Origin: Sympetrum striolatum
Taxonomy: Eukaryota > Arthropoda > Insecta > Odonata > Libellulidae
Reading direction: 5' to 3'
Length of the DNA stretch: 64,000 nucleotides
NCBI GenBank assembly: GCA_947579665.1
Contig: OX388349.1
Coordinates: forward strand, 25,762,459-25,826,458
Part shown: positions 24,158 through 36,525 of the stretch, piece by piece
How the letters are laid out: every line of letters starts with the position of its first letter
How positions within the stretch are numbered: the stretch's first letter is position 1
The notes under the pieces: generated by a model
Database searches by the model: none
The model's input: only the letters and a program-made list of their open reading frames with translations
What the model was told of the DNA's origin: nothing
Translations under genes and position numbers: made by a program

Positions 24158-26655
24158 GTGTATTGAACGCGAATTATTGTAATTGAAAATTACAAGAAAA
24201 CGTGATGTGATGGAATTTTTTCACTATTTTTTCTGAAATCAGCACATCAAAATACATAAGAATCAGTTTTTATTTTGCTTGTTTTTTTTTCATCGCAGGC
24301 CTGTGTAATTAATCCCAATTGACTGCACAGAGTCAACTGAATTGAGTAGGATGGATAACGACTTTAAAATTTAAGTGTCATCCCTTAACTGGAATTTCTC
24401 AACTATAAAGTCCTTTCATATTAATAAATTTATTTTTACGTTGTAAGTAGACCTTAGGCGAGGTGGTAACATTTGAAACTGAAAAAATAGCGAAACATCC
24501 TAACCATTCATTTAAGGCACTATACTATTAAATATCAGTGATGTGTGAGTATGTAAGTACAAGGTAAGAAAAATATGCACTGCAATAATAATATAATGTG
24601 TTTACTCAAAGAGCTTTTACTACTTAATATGTCCGACCGTTTATATTGGTTACTGCAGTAATTAACTCTAACTGGAAGTATTCCCGCCAGATCCAAGAGA
24701 GTTTATCCCCCAAAAGCACGAGCAGAGGTTTGTTTCGTAGTTTCGTCTGGTAATGAATGAAATAGGTGGAAAGTTGGGAATGGCGGACGAAGTTTGGGAG
24801 AAAGCCTTTTAAGAGTACGAGGAATAATTATCATGTGCCTCAAGGTATATGGTCTTATCATCCGGATGTCGTCAACATAATGGACCCTTTTACCGCTCCA
24901 CAACGGCCCAAAACTACCACAAGGGATGCCACTGGAGACGAACTCGCTATGAAACAACGCGGATTTTTAATTACCGTAGTTTCGCTGCTATGAAGTTAGG
25001 TATTAGTAAGAAGTTAGTATTTGTGGGCTATAAAAATGGGAGAGATAAGGCCAACCATCAATGTAGCAGGGGATTAAAACAAACACATTGGTAGTAACAG
25101 AAAGTAAAGCTTGAGAAACTCTACGAGAATTATCTTATTTTCATTCAGTAAAAATTCACACGCCTAAATTTTTAAGTAATCATCTAAACATACGTGGTCT
25201 AAAACACTGCAGATCAAATGTTGGGGAAATAGGCATGACTTTTCTGAACAATTGTTTTAAATCAGGCAAGATTTTGTACATTATTAAAAGGTACTATATT
25301 GGTATAATTAAATTAGTTGAATTAAACTCCGATTGCTAATTATAATTTGGAATAGGGATACTCGACTATGAGAATGTTGACATGTGCAAGCGGACTTTAT
25401 TTTATTACGGAAGGATTTTCTGGTGCTTCATTGCGTATTTTTGAGACTAATAATTATTTCTTCATTTGGAAAATAATCACCAAGTTTCCTATTACAAATG
25501 CATCATCATCTATAGATATTAACAACCGTGTTGTTCTTAAGTAGGTTTTCCTGTTACCGTGAGCGTGCTTCGCAAGGATAGTAAACACGAAGATAAAGCT
25601 GTTACGTTTGTTAGCTCATGTGCTCGAGAGGTGACATATACGTGAAAGGAAAGTTTTTAATGAGCGTGCATACTACTAAATCTTTGAAGTGACAAGATAA
25701 AACATCTTCCTCCACTCCTCCGGGGACTTTAATATTTGTAGATTGTATCCAATAGCATTTGAGTTGGCATTGAGATTGCGTAAAGCAATGATTTCTCAAA
25801 TTCATCGGAAATTAATTAGCATAGCTCTCTCTTGAGTAGTTTCCAATTGATTAATTATTATCTGTAAATATTTATGCTCTCATCAGGTATAATTTCAATT
25901 CATCGGTACGTATCTATATGCATTACAACAATTCGTTTTAGGTGAAATATATTGACTTTTGGAATACAAATTGAGGCTATTATCGACCTTGATACTTCAA
26001 AATTAACTTTGCGGAATGTATTTTGTGACCAAATTTAATGAGTGTGATAGAAAATTTTCAAAGGAAACTTGGAGCCCAAACAACATTTTTAACGTAATTC
26101 ATTATTTTTTTTAAAATTTGGGCTCCGTTTTCTTATTTCACCCGGTGATTTAATATTTTCTTTACTTTTATTTCCTTTCAACTTTCAAGCTGGGCTGAAA
26201 TGGGATGGGCTGTGGACCCGGATGTATATTTGAAAAATTTCTTCTTATTTTTATTCCCTATGAATATATGATCATCGTATTGTCTTATTTTAAATATATA
26301 TCTTAAAATTTATTCTGAAATTTTAAATTCAAATATATAAATTTTATGACTATTACGGTACCATCCTTATTAGGCTTTTATAATTTCTACTTGTGACTTG
26401 TTTAAAATCTGTTATGTGAAGCCTTAATTGATTAACGCCATAAAGAAAGTAATTAAATAACAGAAAACAATTTATTTATTTTAATTCTTTCCTTATGAAT
26501 AAATACTGAACGCGGTAAGAATTACGGTCAGGTTACCATGGACCTCCACACACTTATCGTTGACTTTGGTCGAAGGATTTGTATCTCAATTCATTTGGAG
26601 AGAAACAGACAAATGATTCTAATCTCCACCAACGTGAAATTCGGTCCAAATTCAT
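24158..26655. other. no recognised feature
   Basis: AT-rich sequence. The segment 24690-24990 is open on both strands over 75-84 codons and matches no known protein; this looks like composition. No transposon ends were identified. Confidence 0.45.
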
Positions 26656-26985
26656 TTCTACATCTACATCTACATTAATACCCTACAAGCCGCCTTTCGG
26701 CGTGTGGCAGGGGGTGTAAACACCAGTTGAATCTAAATTACTTCCTTATTCGATTATTGTCACGTATTGTTCGCGGAAAGAATGAATCTCTGAAACGATT
26801 CGTCCTAGCATCTATTTCTCTTAACTTACGGTCATTATCGGATCGACCGACGTAGCAGGGGGGTTGCATGATACCGATTGTATCTTTGGAAAGAGGGCGA
26901 GGAAAATAAAACCTGGAATCCTGAGGAGGACAAGATTCACATTCCACGAATAGCTTCCCCGAAAACATTAACGTTTGGCACATTT
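26656..26985 (-). mobile_element. LINE 3' end (ORF2 C-terminus plus TAGATG tail)
   Basis: Read on the minus strand, the frame ends with YVGRSDNDRKLREIDARTN and RFRDSFFPRTIRD. This is the C-terminal signature (ART-x-FR-SFFPRTIRDWN) of a very common arthropod non-LTR retrotransposon. It is followed by a 3' untranslated part with the CGCCGAAAGGCGGC-like stem and a (TAGATG)n tail, seen on the plus strand as TCTACATCTACATCTACAT at 26657. The W of the signature is changed. The copy is 5'-truncated to about 330 bp. The same family occurs on the plus strand at 43.7 kb and as a stub at 20.2 kb. Confidence 0.75.
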
Positions 26986-29900
26986 ATTTTAGCACATTCT
27001 ACACTGGGTATTCTTTTATATGAATTTCGGCAATGGTACGCAGGGAGAGAAATTCTTCGGACCGTAACAGTAAAAAAATAAAAATAGTAAAAAAATATCC
27101 TTCATTTGAGGATTCGGTATAAGCGAGCAAATATCAAGGGTATTTTCAATGTTTCGTCGTTAATCATCCATATAACGGTGTGATATATTTCTTGAGGTGA
27201 TTTTAATAGACTTTCCTCACAATTTAAAATTTTATCACCTAAAAAATGCATAAAAATTATTTTCAATGAAATGTCAATCGAGACATATATTTTAATCTTT
27301 AGATATATTTTATTTAATTAAAATTCATAAACGTCTAAAGAATTTTGGAATGTGCACTTCAAGAAGAATAAAAAATTATTCCTAACAATTCCGATGAATA
27401 ATTTTAGACAGAGAAATCAAGTAATAACCAAATCACTGCGAATCATAAAAAATGTTTTATAAGCATTATCATTGACTCAAAAAATATGGTTATAAATATT
27501 TAATTATTGAAAATCTTTATTCATTTTCAAAAATATATCTTCTAGCAAATGTTTCTACGCATAACTAAGCATTTATTTTATATGTGAATGAGAGATAATA
27601 ACTTTAATTGGAAATGAGATAAATAATTCCTCATTTGAACCTCAGTATGTATGAGAAAATAATAATTATGGATGGAAATTAGAGGATTTTAATTATTTCG
27701 AACGGTTGCGTTCTTGTTCGTGAAATATACGAAATAACTCTAATAAATTGCTAGGAAAAATAAAGCTAGGATACAGTTAAAACGATGTTCAGTCAGATTG
27801 CTGACAAATATCATTTTTATCGTTTAAATGGAATTCTTAGTCTCTTAGAAGTATTCTAGAGTAGAAAATAATACAGTACAACTTTAATGCATTTGCTCAA
27901 TATTACATCCTTGCTGGTTGAATACTAGCTGTATGTTTTTGTACATCCTGAAAAGATACACCACAAGTAACATGAATATGTCTGTTAGAGGCCATTTATA
28001 ATTATTTTTACCCTGTGTTCTTCTTATATTAATGTTTCAGAACAAACCTGACTAACACTGAATGAGTATATATTTAATTAATACTCCAGTAAAATCCATT
28101 CACTTCAAGGAAATTATTGAATTATACATTTCTTTAAGGCTACAGACTAGATCTACATATCTAAAGACTTGGGAAATGTGTTAATTAGAGGAGTTTTAAC
28201 AGGATTTATCGCGTTTCTACACCATTTCTATCCTAGAGATTGAAGTACAAACTCGGCCGATATATTAGTCGCTCGAATATAGCTCAATATATTTCAATAC
28301 TCGTGGAACATGTATTAAGGATAACATTTAGGGCAAGCAAGATGATTTCGGTAATTACTTGTAAACGATGAATCCAAATAAAGTCAATTTGGATTCACTG
28401 AGCACACAGATCATATATAACAACAAACCAAACAATACAAGAATTTATTTTTTATGCGAGTATACTTGTGTTATTGTACTTGCATTAAATAGGTCCAAGA
28501 ATATATGCTTCTTCACTGCACTATGGCAAGATCAATCTGTATTACGTAATTCTTTAGATTACGATTGTGAATCAATGTAGAAACTTATCTTGTAGGGGAA
28601 GGTCCCCTAGTATGGGATAGCCAAGCCTTTTTGCTCAATGCAAAATTGTTGAGGTCTAAATCAAATTTAAATTTATACTAAAACTAACTTCATAGCGTTG
28701 AAAAAGACAATTTGAAGGAATTACGTCAAACCGGATTGATTCGATATTTTTCAATTGAAGAAACCCTTTACTTTTTGCTCATTTGAAAAGTTGGAGGGGT
28801 TGTATGGGACACCTTGCATAGTTTACGGAATAATCCAGTCCCGCTTGTAATCCAGCCTTACTTATTACAACTTTATTACTTCCTGCTCCTTATGGCTTAC
28901 AATACTGTCCATTATGAGAAGGGCATGTTCTTTTTTGGTTGGGTGTGCTCTTTCCACGAACAGATTAAGATTAATCGCCTAATTTGTGCATTCCGATTTT
29001 GTCCCTCAATGAACCTGCCCCATACAACCGGACTGTCACGCAACGCAACTTTCTCTCTATAGGGTAAACTACCAATCCATTTGGAAAGAATCGCTCATAA
29101 CTTACTAACAATAACCTTTAGTTGCTACCAAGACAATTAAAAGATACTTGTTCTATATTATAATGAAGGTGGGATGGTCTATATTTATTTAAACCAAAAA
29201 CCCGAAAATTTGGTGCAAAATCGCTAAATCACTCGTTACAAGAGAACGTCGTAATGAGAGAGCTCGTCCCAATGCCGTAATAGGGGCTGACCCTAGCGTT
29301 GATTTTCCAAAACACCGCCTGTCACATGCAACATGCTGTACCGCACTAGAGGACTCTATCTCAATTTATGACTGAATGACAGCTGTCGATATCTCATTGT
29401 GAGAAGAGAGCCTCAAAACTACAAGAGATCAGATCAAATTCTTTCCTTTTACAAGGATAATCCACCTTGAATATTAAATATCCGTTTTCCTTTATTAGAC
29501 ACGAGCGTCGGCAAAACAAAGATTATTATTTCATTGTGAATCCATCCCTGTAGATCCCACATGTGATTTGGTAAACTTTTTATTCCGCATCACGTCCTCC
29601 CACGATGGATTACAACGGCGTATCAGGACGGGTCCAAATGAAGCCTCCTTCCCAATGAGGTATCTCTCGTCGGAGAATCAATCATTCGACCCTTTAATTC
29701 CGCAGCCTCTCCTTTTAATCTTTTCTCACAATCTCCTCACTCCTTCATTCACAAATCTCTCCTTCCCCTGCTCTCCCAATAGAAAAAATAGCAGCCTCTT
29801 TCACTCTTATAAAATTCCCGCCGGCGTTCCAATAGGTAATTGTTTCGCCTCGTTTCCCAGAAGGTCTCCGAGCCGTCGCTTCGACGGTTCGGAAAGGATT

Positions 29901-30672
29901 TGCCAACTCTCTCCAGCACAAACACACGTGATGTAGGACGCGTACAAACATCCATTGCGAATAAAAATAAGGCTTCCGATCACCGAAACCATTCTATTCT
30001 CCCGAAATCCCATCTCCGCCGAATGTATTTGTTTCCATTCCTTTTTCCTTTCCCCGCGCTTTAAGCATAGGAAGGGCATTTCGCTCGCAAATGAGAATCC
30101 CCGGACGACGTGTCACCCCCGCGCGTTTTTTTGAAACGCGTTTTATGGAATTCGTCCCACTTTAAGGAGATTTAAAGGTGGGCTCTCCGGGAATATATGA
30201 GAGGAAGGCATAAAATATTAACTTCTGAAGGAATATGCCATAAAGAGGACACGAATTTAGGTTTGTATGTATGTACGAATTGAGCACTGACATGGTGGAT
30301 GATGTAGTATTGAGTGTAATATTGAATTAGAAGGATGCTGTTATCTCTACTGTTGATCAATGGGGGAAGTAATTATCCAGACGGAGCAAGTTGAAGATAT
30401 TTTGTCATTAAACATTTAAATAGTGTATATATTTTAAAATTAAAGCGAAAACTCCGCTAATGAAATGGTCTGAAATAATTATCATCTTCGGTAAAACACT
30501 ACAAGTTGGTACAATACCTGATGGCAAAGGGAACAGAAATAAAATAGATGAATAATTTAACAATATAATGCACGAAAAATAGCAGCAGTAATGACTCGTA
30601 ACAATGTATGAATGAATAATATAAATGAAAACTTACAACAATTATAAAAAGAAAATAAAGGTGAGGCATTAT
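26986..30672. other. no recognised gene; possible decayed element at 28.6-29.3 kb
   Basis: The first 1.6 kb is very AT-rich and featureless. At 28597-28626 (AGGGGAAGGTCCCCTAG, then TATGGGATAGCC) and 29262-29296 (GTCCCAATGCCGTAATAGGGG, in the other orientation) there are loosely related words, and TATGGGACACC occurs at 28804. These could be ends of an old DNA element but the match is weak. The GC-richer block 29560-30130 has overlapping open frames on both strands and no recognisable protein. Confidence 0.35.
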
Positions 30673-30917
30673 CTACAGTATTTTAGGAACAAATGAAAAG
30701 ATTAACTTTTACACACCACAGATAATTTTATTCAGGAACGACCATGGTTTCGACTCATGGAGTCATCTTCACCTGAAGATGACTCCATGAGTCGAAACCA
30801 TGGTCGTTCCTGAATAAAATTATCTGTGGTGTGTAAAAGTTAATCTTTTCATTTGTTCCTAATGGCGACTTACCACGAAGTCACGGCCCAAGCAGTGGAT
30901 TCTAACTACAGTATTTT
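30673..30917. mobile_element. Penelope-type tail inserted as a perfect foldback
   Basis: Two arms of 89 bp (30683-30771 and 30774-30862) are perfect reverse complements separated by only CC. Each arm contains TGAAGATGACTCC, GAGTCGAAACCATGGTCG and TGAATAAAATTATCTGTGG, the same arrangement of boxes as the tails at 8.9 and 54.6 kb. A further 43 bp (30863-30905) follows the right arm. The whole is bracketed by a perfect 12-bp direct repeat, CTACAGTATTTT (30673-30684 and 30906-30917), interpreted as a target duplication. The hammerhead-like boxes CUGAAGA and GAAA are present, but in this head-to-head arrangement the stem I partner on the 5' side is replaced by the other arm. Perfect arms imply a recent event or ongoing gene conversion. 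Confidence 0.75.
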
Positions 30918-33900
30918 CTTTATTTCCATAAAATGATTCGTAAACTGCCCAAATTTACTCCCTTGAGGATTATTCCAGTTTCCTCCCCATGTTAAGTAAA
31001 ATAAAGTGATGAAATAAATAAAGCATTAACTTATACTGGGGGCATTCGAATAAAAACCATAGTGAAGCACAATAATAGCAAATGTTCCTTGAAAGTGTTA
31101 TCCTGTAGCGAATCTCCCTTGGATTAGGGACAATTCCGAAGGGAATCGTGAATTTAGGATTTTGTGAGAGGAGCTAAGAGAAAATAATGAATTTCATTAT
31201 TGGGATTAATTACATAAAGTAATGCGTCAAATCATCATGTAGGATTATTATTCACCTTCATCCTAGGGCAGTCTGCTTTTTGACATTTTTTTATTAATAC
31301 CGGTGAGGAAAATCTGCATTCATCAATGCAATTATCAAAATTTGCTAGCCTGCCTTTGATGGCGGGTCCTTTTGACCTTTCTTTTCCAGATAATCTGCCA
31401 AGCTGGTTTTAAATTTAGACCTCTAAATCGTTTGAACTGCAAAATACTGTGTATGGATTTTTTGAAACCTTGACTTTGAAAGTCCAGACGGAAAATACAA
31501 GGTCACAACTGAAAAATTTGGAGACTCCTAAAACAATTGTACGTATTTTCATCGATACAGAGCGAACGGAATTTCATAATGGGGAAAATTTCTTTGCGTC
31601 AATCACGTAAATGACCTAGGTTCTGCACAATCACGTAAATTTATTTAATTGAATTCGTAACGTTCCAGAATCGAGCTTAGGTACTAAATTTTAATCTAAA
31701 GACATCGATAATGAAGGTCGTACTGAATAAATGTATGACCACCCTTAAACCATATCTGTTATATGTTAACATATTACCTGTTTATATGGTCTCGTATTCT
31801 TATTAAAATTACCAATAACTTTAAAGTTGCAGTGAATTTAAATATAAATTATTATATATGTAGTAAATTTTACTATTTCTGTCAAATTCCGCCAGTGTGA
31901 TTCTAATAAAATCTTTTTGCAGACTTGTTTAGAATAATTTATAGTATACTCTACCAACTTATCCACCCTACGATAGGTTTGTAAGTTTTTAATATCAAGA
32001 AATAGTTGTTTGTGCTTTCTCGATAAATTTTACAAAGCCACGTAGACAAATAGTGTTTGCTTAAATTGTATCCAAAACGAATTGCTCTATCTCGTTCGGC
32101 AAAATTAATGGAGTAGAGTTTGTGTTATCCCTATAATGATATACTCCAACAACTCCAGTCCTTTTTTTTCTTCCATGTTGTACTTACCCTCCACATAGTA
32201 CTTACAGTAGGATTCCAACAATCTTTTAAATTATCTTTATTATATATTATATATATATTTATATTTAATTAGTCTCATAAATTTAATATTCTATGCTCAA
32301 AACAACTAACCTCAAATATGTATCACTCTACAACGAATTATCAATATCATAATATAGCAGCATAGTAGCTTTCTTGTAGACTCTACCTAGATGGTAGTTG
32401 CTCAAGAAGGTAGTAGGTTATATAAAATATGAATTTCTTTTTGGTTTCATAAGATAATCGATATTTGAATAATTAACACATTTGAAAGGGAAAAATTCCA
32501 ATCCAATACACCGGATAGTGCTGAGGCGGTTTGGGAAGCCATTTTAATAACTCGGTGAAAAATCATTTCCTTGGAAACTAACGTAAATAAGTGACAGGGA
32601 AACAAATTAGGAGCGTTTTTCTGAATTAGCTCAAAGAAACGGAGGTGATGGAAGTAAAAGGAAACGGAGAGAAAAAGAAATGGCCAATGAGGAAATTAGT
32701 TCTTCAACACTCTATAAAATAAAAGAACGTATCGATATTCACTATTACCTTTACTGTAGAGAATATATTTATTTTCCAATATCAGTAATTTAAAAAAATA
32801 AATTTTATTAAATGTTTCGATTTATTTTAAAAGATAACATTTTAAAACTAATTAATAAATATATTTAAGTAGAAATTAAAAATCCTTCACTCCCCTTCAT
32901 TTCAGTTGTGTAAGCGATTATGCAGATAAGCGAATATTTTTTATTTTTTCCTTTCAAAATAAATTACCATTGAATAATAAATTGTAATTAAAATGTATTC
33001 AAAATAACACTTGGCTCATTAAAATGCATTCGAAATGAAAACGTTGCCAACTCTTAACTTTACTTTTCGTAATAATCTCAAGTAATGGTTTCGAAGTTTT
33101 ATTCTTACGAATTACGTGAAAAAAGAGATAATATAATACTTGAAGTAAAAAAGTAAATTTTAAAAGATGAAAAATAGAACATATCAAGCCGTTTATTAAA
33201 AAGAATATATGTCTTTGAGAATGAATTCTGAGGATTTTTAAACCTTGTTAGAGATATTATCTTTCGGGATATAAACTTAGGAATTAATTATGTCTACTCC
33301 ATAATTCATTACCAAATTATGGTAATAAAGGATGAAAGCCAAAATAAATAGGTATCATTCAATTCTTATCTTTTACTTTTCTGGATTAAAATTTGATATG
33401 TTAATGAGATGTTGGCATAAGGAAAAGAATGAAAGAGAGTAACAATATTTGTAAAATCGTTAGCATTACGTAATTAGAGCAAATCTGGGGCGGAAAGATC
33501 ATCAATCTTATTTTTAAGAAAACAGATGAGAAGGTTATGGGACTGAGTGCTTTTCCATAGCTTGAGTTCAATGTCTAGCATTCAGAAAGTAATGAAGAAG
33601 AAAAAACTACCACGATTTTACATTGCGGATGACTTTTAAGATGCGGAAGTGCAGTCACTTTTGGATGCAGTAGACACATGAGCTTAATAATTGCGTAGGC
33701 GTAGGGCAATGAAAGTGCCAATCAAAATTCAAGACTTTCACCTAGAATGTATTGAAATGTATTAATTTTCAGATTTTCCATTCCTTCAAACATCACTTTT
33801 TTGTAAGGAAGAGAGACATTCACAAGAAATAAGGAATTATTAGCTGTTCCGAAGGTGTAATAATTACTTCAACAATTAATGTTGATGTAGAATATGTTCA

Positions 33901-35340
33901 CCATCTCACCGTAATTTTTAAAACAAACCTTTATTAAAATGTAGTACTTATATTAAAATTTCTGCTTAATATTTGGGTAGCACTAACATAACTAGGGTAA
34001 GAAAATTTCCTCATGAACATATAAACTTTTTGAAATGATAAAGTAAATATTACTCACTGTGTATCGTACTTTATTTATTGATTATTCAATACAACACATC
34101 TGTGTGGGAATTTATCCTGTATGTGTTAAATACATGATCAATCCGCTCTTCCCTTTACTCCACTGATCCCCTCTTTTTCTCTTCTATATATACTGTGAGT
34201 TTTTTTTACATGTTTGCACCTGGAGATGATGCTATGCATGTAAACTTTGGGTCGTCTGTAACAATTTCTTCTGTGGTAGTAATATAAATAAATCTATGCC
34301 TTGTCAATTTCCTTCTTTTGTCATGGAATACCACCAAGTAAAGCCTCATTTAGTCGAATTTAAATAAATTATTGTTACTATTAGGTTGTAAATGAGACAT
34401 TTCGCACCTAAATCCAGAAATTATCATTTTTGGGTGGAATTTTTCGGAAGCTATTATTTTTAATATTATGTTTCATATAGTTGTATATAATTTGATAGTA
34501 TTTGAGAAATAAAATTATTCTCTGCGAAGGTTGTTCGATAAAGAATACTCTCCAGGGACAAATCATCTTCCTTATTTTAGGGATAAGTATATAGTAACAA
34601 AGATTTATATTTGACTTCTGTTTCTCAAATTCAAAAAATGATAATTGTGTAACATAGTAGAACATGAATTTAGAACGCAACAACAAGAACACGTCAGTAG
34701 ATCAATGTCCTCAGAGTGACCCAATCTCTAAACCCCGTCCTGATTGCAGATTATAATGTACCACCCAACATTAAGTCGGAGCGTTACGCTTAGGTACCTT
34801 TAAGGGAATTTAAGGGAAACAAAAGATGGACAACTTATCACTCTGAAGGAGACAAACGTCGAGGAGGAGTAAGACCCGAAAGTGCGCAACTGTTCGGCGA
34901 GAAAAATACGCCTGAGTTCGTATATCCTAGGAAAGGAAGGACGGCGGAGATGGAATGGGGATTGGACGAAAGTTTGCGAAGGATTGGAGATAAATGGCGG
35001 AGAAACGCTGTTATGGACCAGGGAGGCGGTGAATGAGCAAATCGCGCTTGATGAGGCAGTGTCTAGGAGAAAGGACGAAGGATTCACGAAGTGAAAGGAC
35101 GCGGAGATAAAGGGGATGGGGAACTAAGAATAGAAGTGGAGTGAGTGGGAGACAAAGTGTCACAGCAATAGAGAGGGGTAGAGAAGTAGGATTTCACAGA
35201 GAAAATGGGAATAGGTACGAAAAGAAGGCCAACGATGTGGATAATGGAAACAATGAGATGTTACGGATGGAGGCAACATCAAAGGAATACAAGGAGTGCA
35301 CATGGTACTCATACATAATGATAGATAAATAATCGAAAGT
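30918..35340. other. no recognised feature
   Basis: AT-rich throughout until about 34800. A purine-rich strand (34840-35330) gives frames on both strands but no protein similarity. Short AT dinucleotide runs occur near 32240-32265. Confidence 0.45.
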
Positions 35341-35430
35341 CTGCCGTAGCAGGGAATTGATCCTGGTTCTTCCATTTAACTTTATAGCAGCTGATCGGAA
35401 AGTGGAAGATCCAGGTTCTAATCCCGTTGA
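35341..35430. repeat. two tRNA-like 3' halves in inverted orientation
   Basis: On the plus strand GTGGAAGATCCAGG then TTCTAATCCCG (35402-35426) holds a B box, preceded by an A-box-like TAGCAGCTGATCGG (35385-35398). Immediately upstream, the minus strand of 35341-35375 reads ATGGAAGAACCAGG then ATCAATTCCC and CTGCTACGGCA, a second T-arm followed by an acceptor-like end. The two halves share TGGAAGA-CCAGG-TC-A-TCCC and face each other. This suggests two tRNA-derived SINE fragments in inverted arrangement, or an inverted duplication of one. Confidence 0.45.
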
Positions 35431-36454
35431 AATATTTCGTATTCACTCATCCTTCCTTTTTTATTTCCATATCATTTACCTTCCTAACGTTAAAAATTAT
35501 AGAAAGGTATTTAGTTTTGTGAAAATAGTATCATTTTAAATTTAATGTAGGGGATTCAGCAATATTTATTTAATTGGTTGAGTTGAATGTTATCAACCTC
35601 TGCAACACAAATTGTTTCACTCGAATGAATTTTTAGAGAATGCGAGATTATAACCCTTAATGTAAGAAAGATAAATCAGATAAAATGCGGAACTGAGTCC
35701 TAACCAAGAAAAAATTGGTGAAATGGATCCATTTAGCTCTTCCTAACAAATAAAAAGCTTCTGAATGACCGAAAAAAACATTGTGGGATATTATTCTTAT
35801 CAGCGACCACGTTTCGATAATACGTAATATAGGAAATTTAAATGTAATGTATCATAATTATCTAGGAGATCACTTAGAAAGGTCCGGTTAAATCTGAGCA
35901 AAGAAATAGAGAAAATTGGAATAGAATGACGCAGACCGGAGATGAAGATGTTGTAACGAGGAGTAATATGGCAGAAAAAAAGACTAGAATTAGACAAGAA
36001 GATCAATGGAGAATGGGGAAGATTTACAAAAACAAAATTGAATAATTTGCGAAGTTTATCAATAATTTTCTTTATAAATAGAAACAATCTTGCGGCATTA
36101 TTTTACTTTCCATAATTCATTATAAATATATTCAAGTGTTTATTACTTTTCAAGAACCAGTTAAACTCATTTGTAAAATCTTAGGATGGGAAGACCGTTA
36201 GTCAGACCTCTTTAGTTGCCCGTTTATTAACCTTAATATAATAAAAATGTTTAATATCTAATTCATTAGAGCTTAATTTGATGGAAAACTTTCATGAGAG
36301 ACAGATTCATCAGAAAACATATGAGATTGGTGTTGAAGGGATACTATTCGTGATAAAGGAGTAAGTGGTAATAACATGAGAGAGGCCAGGATTCCAGTGA
36401 CCCCATTTAGCGAGAGCTTTGACTCCGGGATCCTTCTTAAGTCCAAATAATTGC
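35431..36454. other. no recognised feature
   Basis: AT-rich sequence with an incidental 95-codon frame on the minus strand (35800-36087) that matches no known family. Confidence 0.45.
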
Positions 36455-36525
36455 TCTTGTAGAGACACGAACCGAGGACCCTAGGATCTTTAGACGAGCG
36501 AAATACCCACTGAGATGGAGTAGAA
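36455..36525 (-). repeat. tRNA-like sequence (SINE head)
   Basis: Minus strand: CATCTCAGTGGGTA (36517-36504) fits the A-box pattern, and GGTTCGTGTCTC (36473-36462) fits the B box except for the GTG. Spacing is tRNA-like. The downstream minus-strand sequence is not tRNA. This is most likely a decayed tRNA SINE. Confidence 0.45.

Noticed and set aside
34840..35330. Purine-rich strand, like blocks at 35.9, 36.6 and 45.1 kb
   Set aside because: Only base composition is shared; no alignable repeat unit links the blocks.
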